Shown: piece after piece, positions 44,492-53,299 of the stretch | Numbering within the stretch: position 1 is the first letter of the stretch | How the letters are laid out: every line of letters begins with the position of its first letter | From: Rikenellaceae bacterium | Lineage (GTDB): Bacteria > Bacteroidota > Bacteroidia > Bacteroidales > Rikenellaceae | DNA: 64,000 nt | Assembly: GCA_020859685.1 (NCBI GenBank) | Contig: JAJBVT010000020.1 | Coordinates: 1 to 64,000, forward strand | Direction of reading: 5' to 3' | Notes under the pieces: generated by a model | Told to the model about the DNA's origin: nothing | What the model saw: the letters and a program-made list of their open reading frames with translations, nothing else | The model's database searches: none | Made by a program: the position numbers and the translations under genes

Positions 44492-45472
44492 ATGAAGTCA
44501 TTGGCGGATCAGGATTTTGGAGAGGGATTGGTGGAGGCTATGAGGGAGAGGCTTCCCAAAGGGGTGAATCTCGCGCACCACCTAATGGATTTGCTTTGCC
44601 TCGGTAAAGAGTCCGTATACAGACGTCTCCGAGGCGAGGTACCCTTTACTTTCAATGAGGTGGTTTTTTTGGCCAAACATTTCAATATCTCCCTCGACGG
44701 CATAATGGGCGAGACCGTTTCGAACGGGGCCATGTTCAATCTCCAGCTGATAGCAACCGACGACGAGTTCGAGAACTATTGCGAAATCCAGAACTATTAC
44801 TCCAACATCTTCAGTTATATAGCCAAGGACCCAATGTCGGAACTGACTATGGCCTGCAATACAATCCCCTACTCATTGTACCCGGGTTTCGGTTACCTCA
44901 CCCGTTACCGCCTGTGCCGCTGGATGTACCACAACGACAAATTGTCGCTCCCGACCAAACTCGACGATATAGTCGTTCCTAAAAAGCTTATCGAAGTACA
45001 GGAAAAACTGGCATCCTCTATCAGGGACATCAATTCCGTATCATTCATATGGGACTGTAACGTATTGAAGTCGTATATCCGCGAAATCGAGTATTTCAGG
45101 GCGCTCAGAATGTTAACCGACGGTGACCTGGACAAACTCAAACGGGAAATGCTCGTCCTACTCGACGAGTTGGAAAAAATGACCATAGAAGGCCATAACA
45201 GCGACGGCAAAAAAGTCTCGGTCTACCTATCGAACATCGATTTCGAATCGAGCTACGGCTATGCGGAACGTGAAGGGTTCCAGATCTGTTTCTTCAGAAT
45301 CCATCTGATCAACTCGTTCGACTCGCAGCAAAAACAGATATGCGAGGCTCAGAAATCGTGGATTCGGGCGCTGAAGCGTCATTCAACACTGATATCACAG
45401 AGCGGGGAGGTGGAGAGAATAAAGTTCTTCGCCGAACACCGCGCCCTTGTCAATGCGCTGGGGTCCGAGTGA
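44492..45472 (+). CDS. HTH regulator-like protein with a novel C-terminal domain (copy 2)
   Basis: A 326-aa protein from ATG 44492; a frame extended to 44396 has an Arg/Cys-rich start unlike copy 1. Aligned with copy 1, the N-terminal HTH region keeps NLAHHLMDLLCLGKESVYRR and LRGEVPFTFNEVVFLAKHFN, with well over half the residues shared in that stretch. The C-terminal block is shared too: VYLSNIDFESSYGYAE, KSWIRALKRHSTLISQSGE, then FFAEHRALVNAL. The middle is more divergent. The two copies look like an old duplication that kept the presumed DNA-binding and the C-terminal parts. A terminator that also ends the opposite-strand glycosylase gene follows. Confidence 0.65.
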   Translation: MKSLADQDFGEGLVEAMRERLPKGVNLAHHLMDLLCLGKESVYRRLRGEVPFTFNEVVFLAKHFNISLDGIMGETVSNGAMFNLQLIATDDEFENYCEIQNYYSNIFSYIAKDPMSELTMACNTIPYSLYPGFGYLTRYRLCRWMYHNDKLSLPTKLDDIVVPKKLIEVQEKLASSIRDINSVSFIWDCNVLKSYIREIEYFRALRMLTDGDLDKLKREMLVLLDELEKMTIEGHNSDGKKVSVYLSNIDFESSYGYAEREGFQICFFRIHLINSFDSQQKQICEAQKSWIRALKRHSTLISQSGEVERIKFFAEHRALVNALGSE

Positions 45473-45564
45473 CCCGTACGGGAGAATTAAGGCTACATAA
45501 GCCTATTCAATATTTTATTTAATAATTAGCTGGGTTGATGTGGCAGTATTTGATTCTGCCGCCC

Positions 45565-45594
45565 GGGGCTTGAATTGATTTCAGGCCCCTTTTT
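45565..45594. terminator. Terminator shared by copy 2 and the glycosylase gene
   Basis: GGGGCTTGAA (45565-45574) pairs with TTCAGGCCCC (45580-45589) with one G-U pair, followed by T. It covers the stop codon of the convergent Fpg/Nei gene at 45581. Confidence 0.75.
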
Positions 45595-46456
45595 CTTTCC
45601 CACGGGGTGCCGAATTATTATTTAAAGGCTGGCATCCGGGGCAAAAGTAGATACTTCCGCCCATATAATTTTCCTTTATAATCACGGCCCCGCAGACAGG
45701 GCATTCGCTTCCGGCCGTCTCCTTCGACAGCACGGCCCGGTAACCACCCTTTTGCCCGAAAATATCCGTCTCACAATCCCGGCCGCCCTGAGCGACCATA
45801 GTTCCGAGCGTCCCGGTTATGGATTGGTAGAGCTTATCCAGATCTTCCGGCGACAGCATACATATTTTGGTTTTGGGGTTGACTCCGGCATAGAACAGGA
45901 TATCCTGCAGTACACCGTTACCCAGACCGGGAATGCGCTGTCCGGTGGCAAGAAAGGCCTTGGCACTCTTGTTCCGGACGGACGGTTCCGTGGCGAGCGA
46001 AATAAAATATTCCCGTGTGAAATTCGCCGAAAGAACGTATGGTCTTGTATAGGCCGCCTGGTAGTAATCGGCCAGGTTCCCTTCCGGTAAGTCGCCGCTG
46101 AAACAGATAATACCGGCATACATCCGCACTGATGCGGTCAGACAACTCTGGTCAGTGAACCCGAGCAGTAGCTGGTGAGACCGGGGCAGGTCGCCGGGGG
46201 GGTCTATGTAACGGAAGTTTACCCCGTCGGTAAATACCAGCGAGAGGTCCCCGGCCATTATCTCCACCATACCACCTACCGGCCTTGCACTGGTCACGAT
46301 GCGGCCGGTAAGGATACCGGCGAAGCATTCCGGTTCTGGGTTGTAGAAGGTGAATTTATGAGGGGTGAATTCGGCGATGACGGTGTCGATGGTTTTACCA
46401 GTCAGGGTATCCGCCAACTGTGAGGCAATGAGGCGGGCTTCGGGAGCTTCGAGCAT
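45581..46456 (-). CDS. Fpg/Nei-family DNA glycosylase
   Basis: A 291-aa base-excision glycosylase. Its N-terminus is LEAPEARLIASQL, with the catalytic Pro-Glu pair at residues 5-6 rather than at 2-3 as in classical Fpg. This alternative N-terminus is seen in some endonuclease-VIII-like relatives. The helix-two-turn-helix (GQRIPGLGNGVLQDILFYAG near 174-193) and the C-terminal zinc finger (Cys252, Cys255, Cys272, Cys275) are present. It should remove oxidised bases from DNA and cut at the abasic site. How the Pro at position 5 becomes the nucleophilic N-terminal amine is unclear; it would need removal of four residues or a different mechanism. No neighbouring repair genes are seen. Confidence 0.82.
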   Translation of the reverse strand: MLEAPEARLIASQLADTLTGKTIDTVIAEFTPHKFTFYNPEPECFAGILTGRIVTSARPVGGMVEIMAGDLSLVFTDGVNFRYIDPPGDLPRSHQLLLGFTDQSCLTASVRMYAGIICFSGDLPEGNLADYYQAAYTRPYVLSANFTREYFISLATEPSVRNKSAKAFLATGQRIPGLGNGVLQDILFYAGVNPKTKICMLSPEDLDKLYQSITGTLGTMVAQGGRDCETDIFGQKGGYRAVLSKETAGSECPVCGAVIIKENYMGGSIYFCPGCQPLNNNSAPRGKEKGA

Positions 46457-46660
46457 ACGGTTCGGGTATTATCTTAATGTACGCTGCAAGATATAAAAAC
46501 CGTGGCGGGATGCAAAAGACGGACGGGTACTGGAGAAATTTCCATCGGGTTAAAATATTTCCGGTGCCGGTTCGTCTGCAAATGTGAAGGCCTTTACGGT
46601 TCCTGACCCGGATAGAAGGGGCGACGGTGGTTCCCGCCGCTGTGGAGCCGGACAACGAAT

Positions 46661-46936
46661 ATGAAAAAACGACTAAACTTTGACGCTATGTTCTGGAGTA
46701 ACCGAAATACGGAATCGACACTTAAAATCATATCCGACCTCTGCGCAGGATGCGGCCGTTGTATGGCCCGCTGCCGCAGGGACGCCCTCCGGATGCACTA
46801 CCGCGATGACCGCGCCACCGTCTGGCTGGCATATCCCGAGCGGTGTACCGGCTGCGGGAAATGTACCCGGGTATGTAACATGCAGGCCCTTTATGTAGAA
46901 AAAGAGAGCGGACAGGTACTCGGCGCTTTAAAATAA
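46661..46936 (+). CDS. Two-cluster 4Fe-4S ferredoxin
   Basis: A 91-aa bacterial-type ferredoxin with two 4Fe-4S motifs: Cys28, 31, 34 and 38 (CAGCGRCMARC) and Cys62, 65, 68 and 72 (CTGCGKCTRVC). The spacing C-x2-C-x2-C-x3-C is exact in both, so both can bind a [4Fe-4S] cluster. A short Lys/Asn-rich N-terminal extension precedes them. The first cysteine run is followed by basic residues instead of the usual Pro. It is the first gene of a tight group with a membrane protein and an ECF sigma factor. An ATG at 46688 is a shorter alternative start, which would keep all cysteines. Confidence 0.88.
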   Translation: MKKRLNFDAMFWSNRNTESTLKIISDLCAGCGRCMARCRRDALRMHYRDDRATVWLAYPERCTGCGKCTRVCNMQALYVEKESGQVLGALK

Positions 46937-46962
46937 TGACGATATTTAAAGTTTAAACTATT

Positions 46963-47475
46963 ATGAAAATGGGAAGATTCAGGCACGGACTCGGATTATT
47001 GATATTCCTCGCGGTATTCTCCGTAGCCACCGTGATAGTAATGTTGTTATGGAACAGCGTGGCGGTTTACCTGTTCAACGTTCCGGAGGTTAATTTCTGG
47101 TATTCGGCAGGGTTGATACTCTTATCCAAGCTATTGCTGGGTGGTTTTAAAGGAGGTTTCCACGGGCACCGGGGCGGGGGAAAGCACCGCTGCCACCACG
47201 GACACAGCGGCCCGAAAGGCTTTAACCGGCGGGGCGGCTCCGGCCCTCGTGGCGGTGTTAGAGCCGGTGTATGTGAAAATTCCGGTTTCGACAACCATAT
47301 GGATATGATAAGGGAGATGCACGACCGATTCTACGCTATGGGTGATGACGAGCGGCGCGAGAAAATCCGCAGGCATATGGAAATGTTTTTCGGCAGTGAA
47401 AGTAGATGTACTACCCCACCTGAGCAGGGTGCGGGAAGCAACGGTGCGCAGGATAATACCGGGACCGGTGAATAG
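46963..47475 (+). CDS. His/Gly-rich two-helix membrane protein, function unknown
   Basis: A 170-aa protein with two hydrophobic helices (about 10-36, HGLGLLIFLAVFSVATVIVM; about 44-63, NFWYSAGLILLSKLLLGG). These are followed by a striking His/Gly/Arg-rich stretch (about 63-98, with GFHGHRGGGKHRCHHGHSG) and a helical end (about 105-145: NHMDMIREMHDRFYAMGDDE, then RREKIRRHMEMFFG). The His-rich part may bind metals such as Ni2+, Zn2+ or Cu2+. Gene order places it between the ferredoxin (26 bp before) and the sigma gene, whose start overlaps its stop by 8 bp. An anti-sigma or sensor role is possible but no known domain supports it. Confidence 0.6.
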   Translation: MKMGRFRHGLGLLIFLAVFSVATVIVMLLWNSVAVYLFNVPEVNFWYSAGLILLSKLLLGGFKGGFHGHRGGGKHRCHHGHSGPKGFNRRGGSGPRGGVRAGVCENSGFDNHMDMIREMHDRFYAMGDDERREKIRRHMEMFFGSESRCTTPPEQGAGSNGAQDNTGTGE

Positions 47476-48058
47476 TGTTGCAATTGTGGCGGATAACCCC
47501 AAGAAGACAGGAGCCCGGGCTCGGGATGCGTTTATCCGGTACGGGGCGGCCATACGTGGGTTTATCCGTAAAAGAGTTGGAAATACGGAGGATACGGAAG
47601 ATATCCTGCAAAACGTGTTTCACAACCTTGCCCGGCTGGACGAGAGTGAGGAGCCGATAGAGAGTATAAGCGCATGGCTTTACAGGGTGGCCCGCAATCA
47701 GATAATCGACCACGGCCGCAAAAAGCGGGAGGAGAGCCTGCCCGACTGGGCGGCGGAAGGCGAGGACACCGGATTCTTTTCCGGAATCGAGTCACTGTTC
47801 GTCGGGGACGACGACGACCCGGAGGTGCTTATGCTCCGGTCGGCGGTCTGGACTACGCTCGAGGAGGCGCTGTCGGAGCTTCCGGCGGAACAGCGCAGAG
47901 TTTTCGAACTGAACGAGATGCAGGACTTTTCTTTCCGCGAAATATCGGAGTCCACGGGCATACCGGTGAATACCCTGATTTCGCGTAAACGGTACGCCGT
48001 ACTCCATCTGCGTGAGAGGCTGTCGGAGCTTTACCGGAATCTGGTAGATAAAACCTGA
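47468..48058 (+). CDS. ECF-type RNA polymerase sigma factor
   Basis: A 196-aa sigma factor. The preferred start is GTG at 47468, which overlaps the previous stop by 8 bp and gives the family length; a longer frame to 47342 overlaps the upstream gene much more. Sigma region 2 has TEDTEDILQNVFHNL and then SAWLYRVARNQIIDHGRKK. Region 4 has LPAEQRRVFELNEMQDFSF and REISESTGIPVNTLISRKR. A long acidic linker (EGEDTGFFSGIESLFVGDDD) separates them. No anti-sigma is adjacent except possibly the His-rich membrane protein encoded just upstream. Confidence 0.87.
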   Translation: MNSVAIVADNPKKTGARARDAFIRYGAAIRGFIRKRVGNTEDTEDILQNVFHNLARLDESEEPIESISAWLYRVARNQIIDHGRKKREESLPDWAAEGEDTGFFSGIESLFVGDDDDPEVLMLRSAVWTTLEEALSELPAEQRRVFELNEMQDFSFREISESTGIPVNTLISRKRYAVLHLRERLSELYRNLVDKT

Positions 48059-48338
48059 CCGTCGGTCGGCTGGGTATTTTACGGCATTCGAACCGGCAGC
48101 AATATGGCGCTTATCCGGGCAGGCCGATTTGTCCTCGAAAATATTTTTGATTTCGTTGGTTTACCCGGGGAGGAGGACGTAGCCGGGTTCCGATATAGCG
48201 GTGCGGTCACTTTCGTTCCTAAAACCGTCATAAGGATTCCCGCCTTTCAAGTCATACCCCCGTTGGAAATATCGGCTGAATTATATATACGGTCCGCCCG
48301 GTAGGAGAACCGCTGTGAAAAAGATTAAATTTGCGGTT

Positions 48339-49094
48339 ATGTTGACAAGGGCTGAAATATTACGGGTGCGTTCGCTGGCCGATAAAAAGGGGCGGACCGC
48401 GGAAGGGCTTTTCGTTGTGGAAGGCCGTAAGATGGTTACGGAGGCTATCGCATCGGGTTTCGAAGTAGAGGAGGTTTATGCCACAGCAGAAAATGCGGAC
48501 GGCTTAGGGCAGGCGCGCGTCGTGTCCCCGTCAGAGTTCGGACGTATCAGCAGACTCAAATCTCCGCAGGGAGTACTGGCTCTTGTCAGGATTCCGGAAT
48601 ACCGCACGCCTTCCGCCCGGCCGGGCGAACTGCTAATCGCGCTGGACCGGTTGCAGGACCCCGGCAATCTCGGAACCATAATACGGACGGCTGACTGGTT
48701 CGGTGTTCGGGATATAGTTTGCTCACCTGATTCCGCGGACTGCTTCAACCCCAAAACGGTGCAGGCTACGATGGGCTCTCTGTTCCGGGTCCGGGTTCAT
48801 TACACGGCGTTGGAGGGTTTTCTGAGGGCGGCCGTGTCGGATAGGATACCGGTATACGGTACATTTATGGACGGGGATTCGATTTATGGTAAGGGCTTAC
48901 GGCCCGACGGCATTATCGTTATGGGTAACGAAGGCAGCGGAATAAGCGAGGCCATAGCCAACCTTATAACCCACCGTATCAGCATTCCCCAGTATCCGGC
49001 GGGCGGGGGTGGCGCGGAGTCGCTTAACGTAGCTGCCGCCACGGCGATTATCGTCTCGGAATTTCGCCGGATTGTCGCTCAACCATCCGTTTAA
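48339..49094 (+). CDS. SPOUT-family RNA ribose methyltransferase (TrmH/SpoU type)
   Basis: A 251-aa protein from ATG 48339, with a GTG at 48315 as a longer alternative. The N-terminal substrate-binding part has LADKKGRTAEGLFVVEGRKM. The C-terminal SPOUT domain carries the three motifs: NLGTIIRTADWFGV, then IVMGNEGSGISEAI, and SIPQYPAGGGGAESLNVAAA. These form the trefoil knot that binds S-adenosylmethionine. It should 2'-O-methylate a nucleotide of rRNA or tRNA; the target cannot be told from the sequence. It is a lone gene. A leader of about 280 bp after the sigma gene holds no other clear gene. Confidence 0.88.
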   Translation: MLTRAEILRVRSLADKKGRTAEGLFVVEGRKMVTEAIASGFEVEEVYATAENADGLGQARVVSPSEFGRISRLKSPQGVLALVRIPEYRTPSARPGELLIALDRLQDPGNLGTIIRTADWFGVRDIVCSPDSADCFNPKTVQATMGSLFRVRVHYTALEGFLRAAVSDRIPVYGTFMDGDSIYGKGLRPDGIIVMGNEGSGISEAIANLITHRISIPQYPAGGGGAESLNVAAATAIIVSEFRRIVAQPSV

Positions 49095-49206
49095 ACCGGT
49101 TCTACGGCAATACACTGCCTCTTTGGAATCTGGGGTCGAAATACGGCAGTTCGGAGGAGCCTTGGGAATAAATTTGTATCTTTGTCGGTCATTAACTGGA
49201 TAAGCT

Positions 49207-50307
49207 ATGGGCGATAATAAAATAAGGGTGGGCATCACCCTCGGGGATGTGAACGGTATCGGGCCGGAGGTGGTTATCAAGGTGTTCTCCGATGTGAGGA
49301 TGTGCGAATTGTGCACACCGGTTATATACGGGCCTTCCAAATCGCTTGCATTCTATAAAAAGGGGCTGGAAGGAGCGGACGGCTTCCAGTTTACTCAGGT
49401 CAAGGGAGCTTCCGAGGCCAAACCGAAGAGGATAAACGCCGTAAATTGCGGTGAGGAAAATATAACCATCGAGCCGGGGAAGTCTACACCGGTAGCGGGT
49501 ACAGCAGCCGTAGCCGCCTTGCAGGCCGCTGTGGCCGATCTGAAGGTCGGCACAATCGACGTCATTGTGACGGCACCTATAAACAAGGAAAATGTGCAGG
49601 GGGACGGGTTCCGGTTTACGGGACATACGGAGTTCTTCGCTTCGGAGTTCGGTGGTGAGCCGTTGATGATGATGTGCAGTACCCTGATGAAAGTGGGCCT
49701 GGTAACGATTCATATACCGGTGGCCGAGATGAAGCAGAATATCGACAGCACCCGTATCATATCTTCTTTGAAGCGGATACGCCATTCTCTGATAGCCGAT
49801 TTCGGATTCGTTCAGCCCAAAATAGCGGTGCTGGCGCTGAATCCTCATGCAGGCGACGGAGGCCTCATCGGGGACGAGGAGCAGACAATAATAACTCCGG
49901 CAATCGGGCAGGCCGTTTCGGACGGAGTACTGGCTTTCGGCCCGTTCCCGGCCGACGGTTTCTTCGCTTCGGCGGGTTATGAGAAATACGACGGGGTACT
50001 GGCAATGTACCACGATCAGGGCCTTGCGCCGTTCAAGGCACTCACACCCGACGGGGTGAATTTTACGGCCGGTTTGCCGGTGGTGCGCACAAGTCCGGAC
50101 CACGGGGTGGCCTACGATATAGCCGGGCAAGGTAAGGCCGACCCGGCATCGTTCCGGGAGGCGGTTTACCTCGCTCTCGACGTGTTCCGCAACCGAAAGG
50201 AATACGCTGAAATGACCAAAAATCCGCTCCGCCATTACGAGCGCAAGAAGGGAGCGGACATTTCGGTGAGGGACCTGATACCGGAGCAGGAGGCGCCTGA
50301 CCTTTAA
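49207..50307 (+). CDS. pdxA: 4-hydroxythreonine-4-phosphate dehydrogenase PdxA
   Basis: A 366-aa PdxA of the pyridoxal-phosphate route. The N-terminus has VGITLGDVNGIGPEVVIK. The metal ligands His140 (GHTEFFA), His214 (NPHAGDGG) and His269 (MYHDQGLAPFKAL) are all present. DSTRIISSLKRI lies near 180-191 and the late RTSPDHGVAYDIAG completes the fold. It oxidises 4-phosphohydroxy-L-threonine. A TATCTTTG box lies at 49177-49184, 23 bp upstream. The CPBP gene follows after 15 bp in the same direction, then thrS, so these genes may form one transcript; there is no known functional link between pdxA and the CPBP protein. Confidence 0.95.
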   Translation: MGDNKIRVGITLGDVNGIGPEVVIKVFSDVRMCELCTPVIYGPSKSLAFYKKGLEGADGFQFTQVKGASEAKPKRINAVNCGEENITIEPGKSTPVAGTAAVAALQAAVADLKVGTIDVIVTAPINKENVQGDGFRFTGHTEFFASEFGGEPLMMMCSTLMKVGLVTIHIPVAEMKQNIDSTRIISSLKRIRHSLIADFGFVQPKIAVLALNPHAGDGGLIGDEEQTIITPAIGQAVSDGVLAFGPFPADGFFASAGYEKYDGVLAMYHDQGLAPFKALTPDGVNFTAGLPVVRTSPDHGVAYDIAGQGKADPASFREAVYLALDVFRNRKEYAEMTKNPLRHYERKKGADISVRDLIPEQEAPDL

Positions 50308-50322
50308 AGTGTTTGCCGATAG

Positions 50323-51198
50323 ATGAGTCTGGCCTCATTGAAAAGTGATTCGACGGTGCTCGCCGAAGCCCGGAAAGCCGCCTTTAAACCCGGGGTGTTC
50401 GTTCAGGTTCTTATCTTTATCGGTCTCTTTACAGCATTCTTTATCGGCAACCAATTGTTGTGGGAAACGTTGATTCCGGGGCATGGACAGGGTTTGTTCC
50501 ATCTGTTTATTCTTGCACCGGTTATATTGTATTATATCATTTACGTGCGGTTTGTCGAACGCCGGAGCGTCTATTCGATGGGTTTTACACGGAAGGGAGC
50601 GGTAGGGAAGTACCTGGCCGGGCTGGCCGTAGGAGCTGGGATGATGCTGGCTGTATGGGCGATATGTTTTTCTACGGGGAGCATAGAAGCGAACATCGCG
50701 CATATTGCGTCTCCGGGGCTGACGATAGCCCTATTTTTTACCGGTTACCTGATACAGGGATTGTCGGAGGAGGTGATATTCCGGGGATACTTTATGGTAT
50801 CGGTTGCCAACCGCGCTCCGGTTGCCTTGGCGGTCGGGTTGAGCGCCATGTTTTTCGGTCTTTTGCATTTTATAGGCCGGTTTCTCCCGCTTGCGTTAAT
50901 TAATATAACGTTATATGGTATATTTGCAGGATTGTACTTCCTGCGTACCGACAGTATATGGGGGATAGCGGCACTTCATTCCGCATGGAATTTCATGCAG
51001 AGCAACGTATTCGGGTTCCGAATCGGAGGAGTCAGGAGCGTGGCGTCGTTGTGGTCGTTCGGTTACAACGATAATTATTTAATAAACGGCGGCGGGTTCG
51101 GGCCGGAAGGCGGACTGGCTGCGACAGCGGTATTTACGGCCGGTATAATAATATTATTGGCTTGGCCGCTCGGTAAGAAAAAATGTAAACAGTCATAA
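50323..51198 (+). CDS. CPBP-family intramembrane protease
   Basis: A 291-aa integral membrane protein of the CPBP (CAAX protease and bacteriocin-processing) group. It has about eight hydrophobic helices. The signature motifs are [12 protein letters not shown] with Glu149, Glu150 and Arg154, LLHFIGRF with His182, and AALHSAWNF with His219 and Asn223. These form the membrane-buried active site of this metal-independent glutamate peptidase group. The substrate is unknown. Its stop lies one base before the thrS start codon, so the two are translated from the same RNA; the pairing is probably historical. Confidence 0.88.
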   Translation: MSLASLKSDSTVLAEARKAAFKPGVFVQVLIFIGLFTAFFIGNQLLWETLIPGHGQGLFHLFILAPVILYYIIYVRFVERRSVYSMGFTRKGAVGKYLAGLAVGAGMMLAVWAICFSTGSIEANIAHIASPGLTIALFFTGYLIQGLSEEVIFRGYFMVSVANRAPVALAVGLSAMFFGLLHFIGRFLPLALINITLYGIFAGLYFLRTDSIWGIAALHSAWNFMQSNVFGFRIGGVRSVASLWSFGYNDNYLINGGGFGPEGGLAATAVFTAGIIILLAWPLGKKKCKQS

Positions 51199-51199
51199 A

Positions 51200-53146
51200 A
51201 TGGTCAAAATAACTTTTCCCGACGGTAATGTACGGGAATACCCCGCGGGGACGACCCCGCTCGATATCGCGAACAGTATCAGCCCGAGGCTGGCGCAGGA
51301 GGTGCTTGCCGCCACTGTCAATGGAGAAGTGCAGGATATCCAGAAGCCGATAAATGCAGACAGTACCCTAAAACTCCATAAGTGGGAGGATGAAGAAGGC
51401 CGCCGTACGTTCTGGCACACCTCCTCCCACCTTATGGCAGAGGCGCTGCAAACGCTCTACCCGGGCATAAAATTCGGTATCGGTCCGAGTATCGAGAACG
51501 GTTTTTATTACGACGTGGATTCTCCGGAACCCATCACCGAGGCCGACCTCGATAAAATCGAGGCCAAGATGAAGGAGCTTGCGGCCAACAAGGACCCGTT
51601 GATACGGCGCGAAGTGCCGAAAGCCGAAGCGATGGCGACTTTCACCGAGAAGGGCGACGAGTATAAATGCGAATTGATAAGCGACCTTGAAGACGGTACC
51701 ATTACCTTCTACACAAACGGGACGTTCACCGACCTGTGCCGCGGGCCGCACCTGCCGAATACCAGCTATATCAAAGCTATAAAACTCACATCCGTGGCCG
51801 GAGCCTACTGGCGTGGTAACGAGAACAACAAGATGCTGACGCGCATCTACGGCATCACGTTCCCGAAAAAGTCGATGCTGGACGAATACCTCGTGATGCT
51901 CGAGGAGGCAAAAAAGCGCGACCATCGTAAGCTGGGACGTGAACTGGAGCTGTTCGCCTTCTCGCCGCGCGTGGGTCAGGGACTTCCCCTGTGGCTGCCT
52001 AAGGGAGCCGCGCTCCGGGAACGCCTCGAGAATTTTCTGCGCTCCGTACAGAAGGAGTACGGTTATGAGCAGGTGATTACGCCCCATATCGGGATGAAAG
52101 ACCTGTATGTAACTTCGGGCCATTACGCAAAGTACGGCAAGGACTCGTTCCAGCCTATCCATACGCCGGACGAGGGAGAGGAATTCCTGCTAAAGCCGAT
52201 GAACTGCCCTCACCACTGCGAGATTTATCGCACCAAACCGCGGTCGTATAAGGACTTGCCTATCAGGTTCGCGGAGTTCGGTACGGTGTACCGTTACGAG
52301 CAGAGCGGAGAGCTTCACGGGCTGACGCGCGTTAGGGGCTTCACACAGGACGACGCCCACCTGTTCGTCCGCCCGGACCAACTTCTTGACGAGTTCAAGA
52401 AGGTAATAGATATCGTACTCTATATATTCAAGACCCTGAAATTCGAGAATTTCACCGCCCAGATTTCCCTGCGGGACCCGGAAAACAAGGAAAAATACAT
52501 AGGTTCGGACGAGAACTGGGATAAGGCGGAGCAGGCTATAATACAGGCCGCCCGTGAGAAGGGTCTCGAGGCGGTGGTGGAGTATGGTGAAGCCGCTTTC
52601 TACGGTCCGAAGCTGGACTTTATGGTGAAGGATGCACTCGGCCGTAAATGGCAGTTGGGTACCATACAAGTGGACTATAACCTGCCCGAAAGGTTCGACC
52701 TGACCTATACCGGTCCGGACGACAAACCCTATCGCCCGATTATGATTCACCGTGCCCCGTTCGGCTCGATGGAGCGGTTCGTGGCGGTACTGTTGGAGCA
52801 TACTGCCGGAAAATTCCCGCTGTGGCTGGCTCCCGAACAGGTCGTGGTTCTTCCCATCAGCGAGAAGTTCAACGACTACGCCGTGGAGGTGGTTAAATAC
52901 CTCAAATCGCAGGATGTAAGGGCGGTTATCGACGAGCGTAATGAAAAAATCGGACGCAAGATACGTGACAACGAGCTGAAACGTATTCCGTTTATGCTTA
53001 TCGTGGGAGAGAAGGAGCAGGAGCAGGGTCTCGTGTCGGTCCGCCAGCAGGGCGAAGGCGACAAGGGCCAGATGAGTAAGGAGGACTTTGCCACACTGAT
53101 TAACGACCTTGTTGCCGGGGAAGTGGAAAAAGCCCGAGCCGAGTAA
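51200..53146 (+). CDS. thrS: Threonine-tRNA ligase
   Basis: A 648-aa enzyme of normal length. The N-terminal TGS domain (about 1-62) is followed by the editing domain. It has His73 and His77 (WHTSSHLM) and Cys180 with RGPH to 184 (DLCRGPHLP), the sites that remove Ser wrongly loaded. The catalytic domain has the zinc Cys336 ([10 protein letters not shown]), with class II motif 2 in [22 protein letters not shown] order (here [19 protein letters not shown]). The C-terminal anticodon-binding domain holds [20 protein letters not shown]. The start follows the CPBP stop after one base, and infC begins 150 bp downstream. No T-box or other leader signal is seen. Confidence 0.97.
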   Translation: MVKITFPDGNVREYPAGTTPLDIANSISPRLAQEVLAATVNGEVQDIQKPINADSTLKLHKWEDEEGRRTFWHTSSHLMAEALQTLYPGIKFGIGPSIENGFYYDVDSPEPITEADLDKIEAKMKELAANKDPLIRREVPKAEAMATFTEKGDEYKCELISDLEDGTITFYTNGTFTDLCRGPHLPNTSYIKAIKLTSVAGAYWRGNENNKMLTRIYGITFPKKSMLDEYLVMLEEAKKRDHRKLGRELELFAFSPRVGQGLPLWLPKGAALRERLENFLRSVQKEYGYEQVITPHIGMKDLYVTSGHYAKYGKDSFQPIHTPDEGEEFLLKPMNCPHHCEIYRTKPRSYKDLPIRFAEFGTVYRYEQSGELHGLTRVRGFTQDDAHLFVRPDQLLDEFKKVIDIVLYIFKTLKFENFTAQISLRDPENKEKYIGSDENWDKAEQAIIQAAREKGLEAVVEYGEAAFYGPKLDFMVKDALGRKWQLGTIQVDYNLPERFDLTYTGPDDKPYRPIMIHRAPFGSMERFVAVLLEHTAGKFPLWLAPEQVVVLPISEKFNDYAVEVVKYLKSQDVRAVIDERNEKIGRKIRDNELKRIPFMLIVGEKEQEQGLVSVRQQGEGDKGQMSKEDFATLINDLVAGEVEKARAE

Positions 53147-53282
53147 TGACTTTAGCGCAGATTTTGTGTTGAACCATTAAAAACACCGGCGGTAGCGGGA
53201 TGCCGGTAGGATATTTAGAAAAAAATTGTATATTTATACGGTGCATTGTGCGCCGGTGTATTTAGAAGTTTAATTAATTTAC

Positions 53283-53299
53283 AGGAGGACAAGACCATA
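53283..53299 (+). promoter_or_regulatory. Shine-Dalgarno and ATA start of infC
   Basis: AGGAGG at 53283-53288, eight bases, then ATA at 53297-53299. This is a full Shine-Dalgarno in a phylum that mostly lacks it, and no ATG, GTG or TTG lies at the right distance. It mirrors the rare start codon (AUU) that Escherichia coli infC uses for feedback by IF-3 itself. Confidence 0.7.

Noticed and set aside
48104..48304. 66-codon frame between the sigma factor and RNA methyltransferase genes
   Set aside because: No promoter, no family pattern and no conserved feature; likely chance.
49192..50235. Open frame of 347 codons on the minus strand across pdxA
   Set aside because: Antisense shadow; pdxA on the plus strand has all metal ligands.
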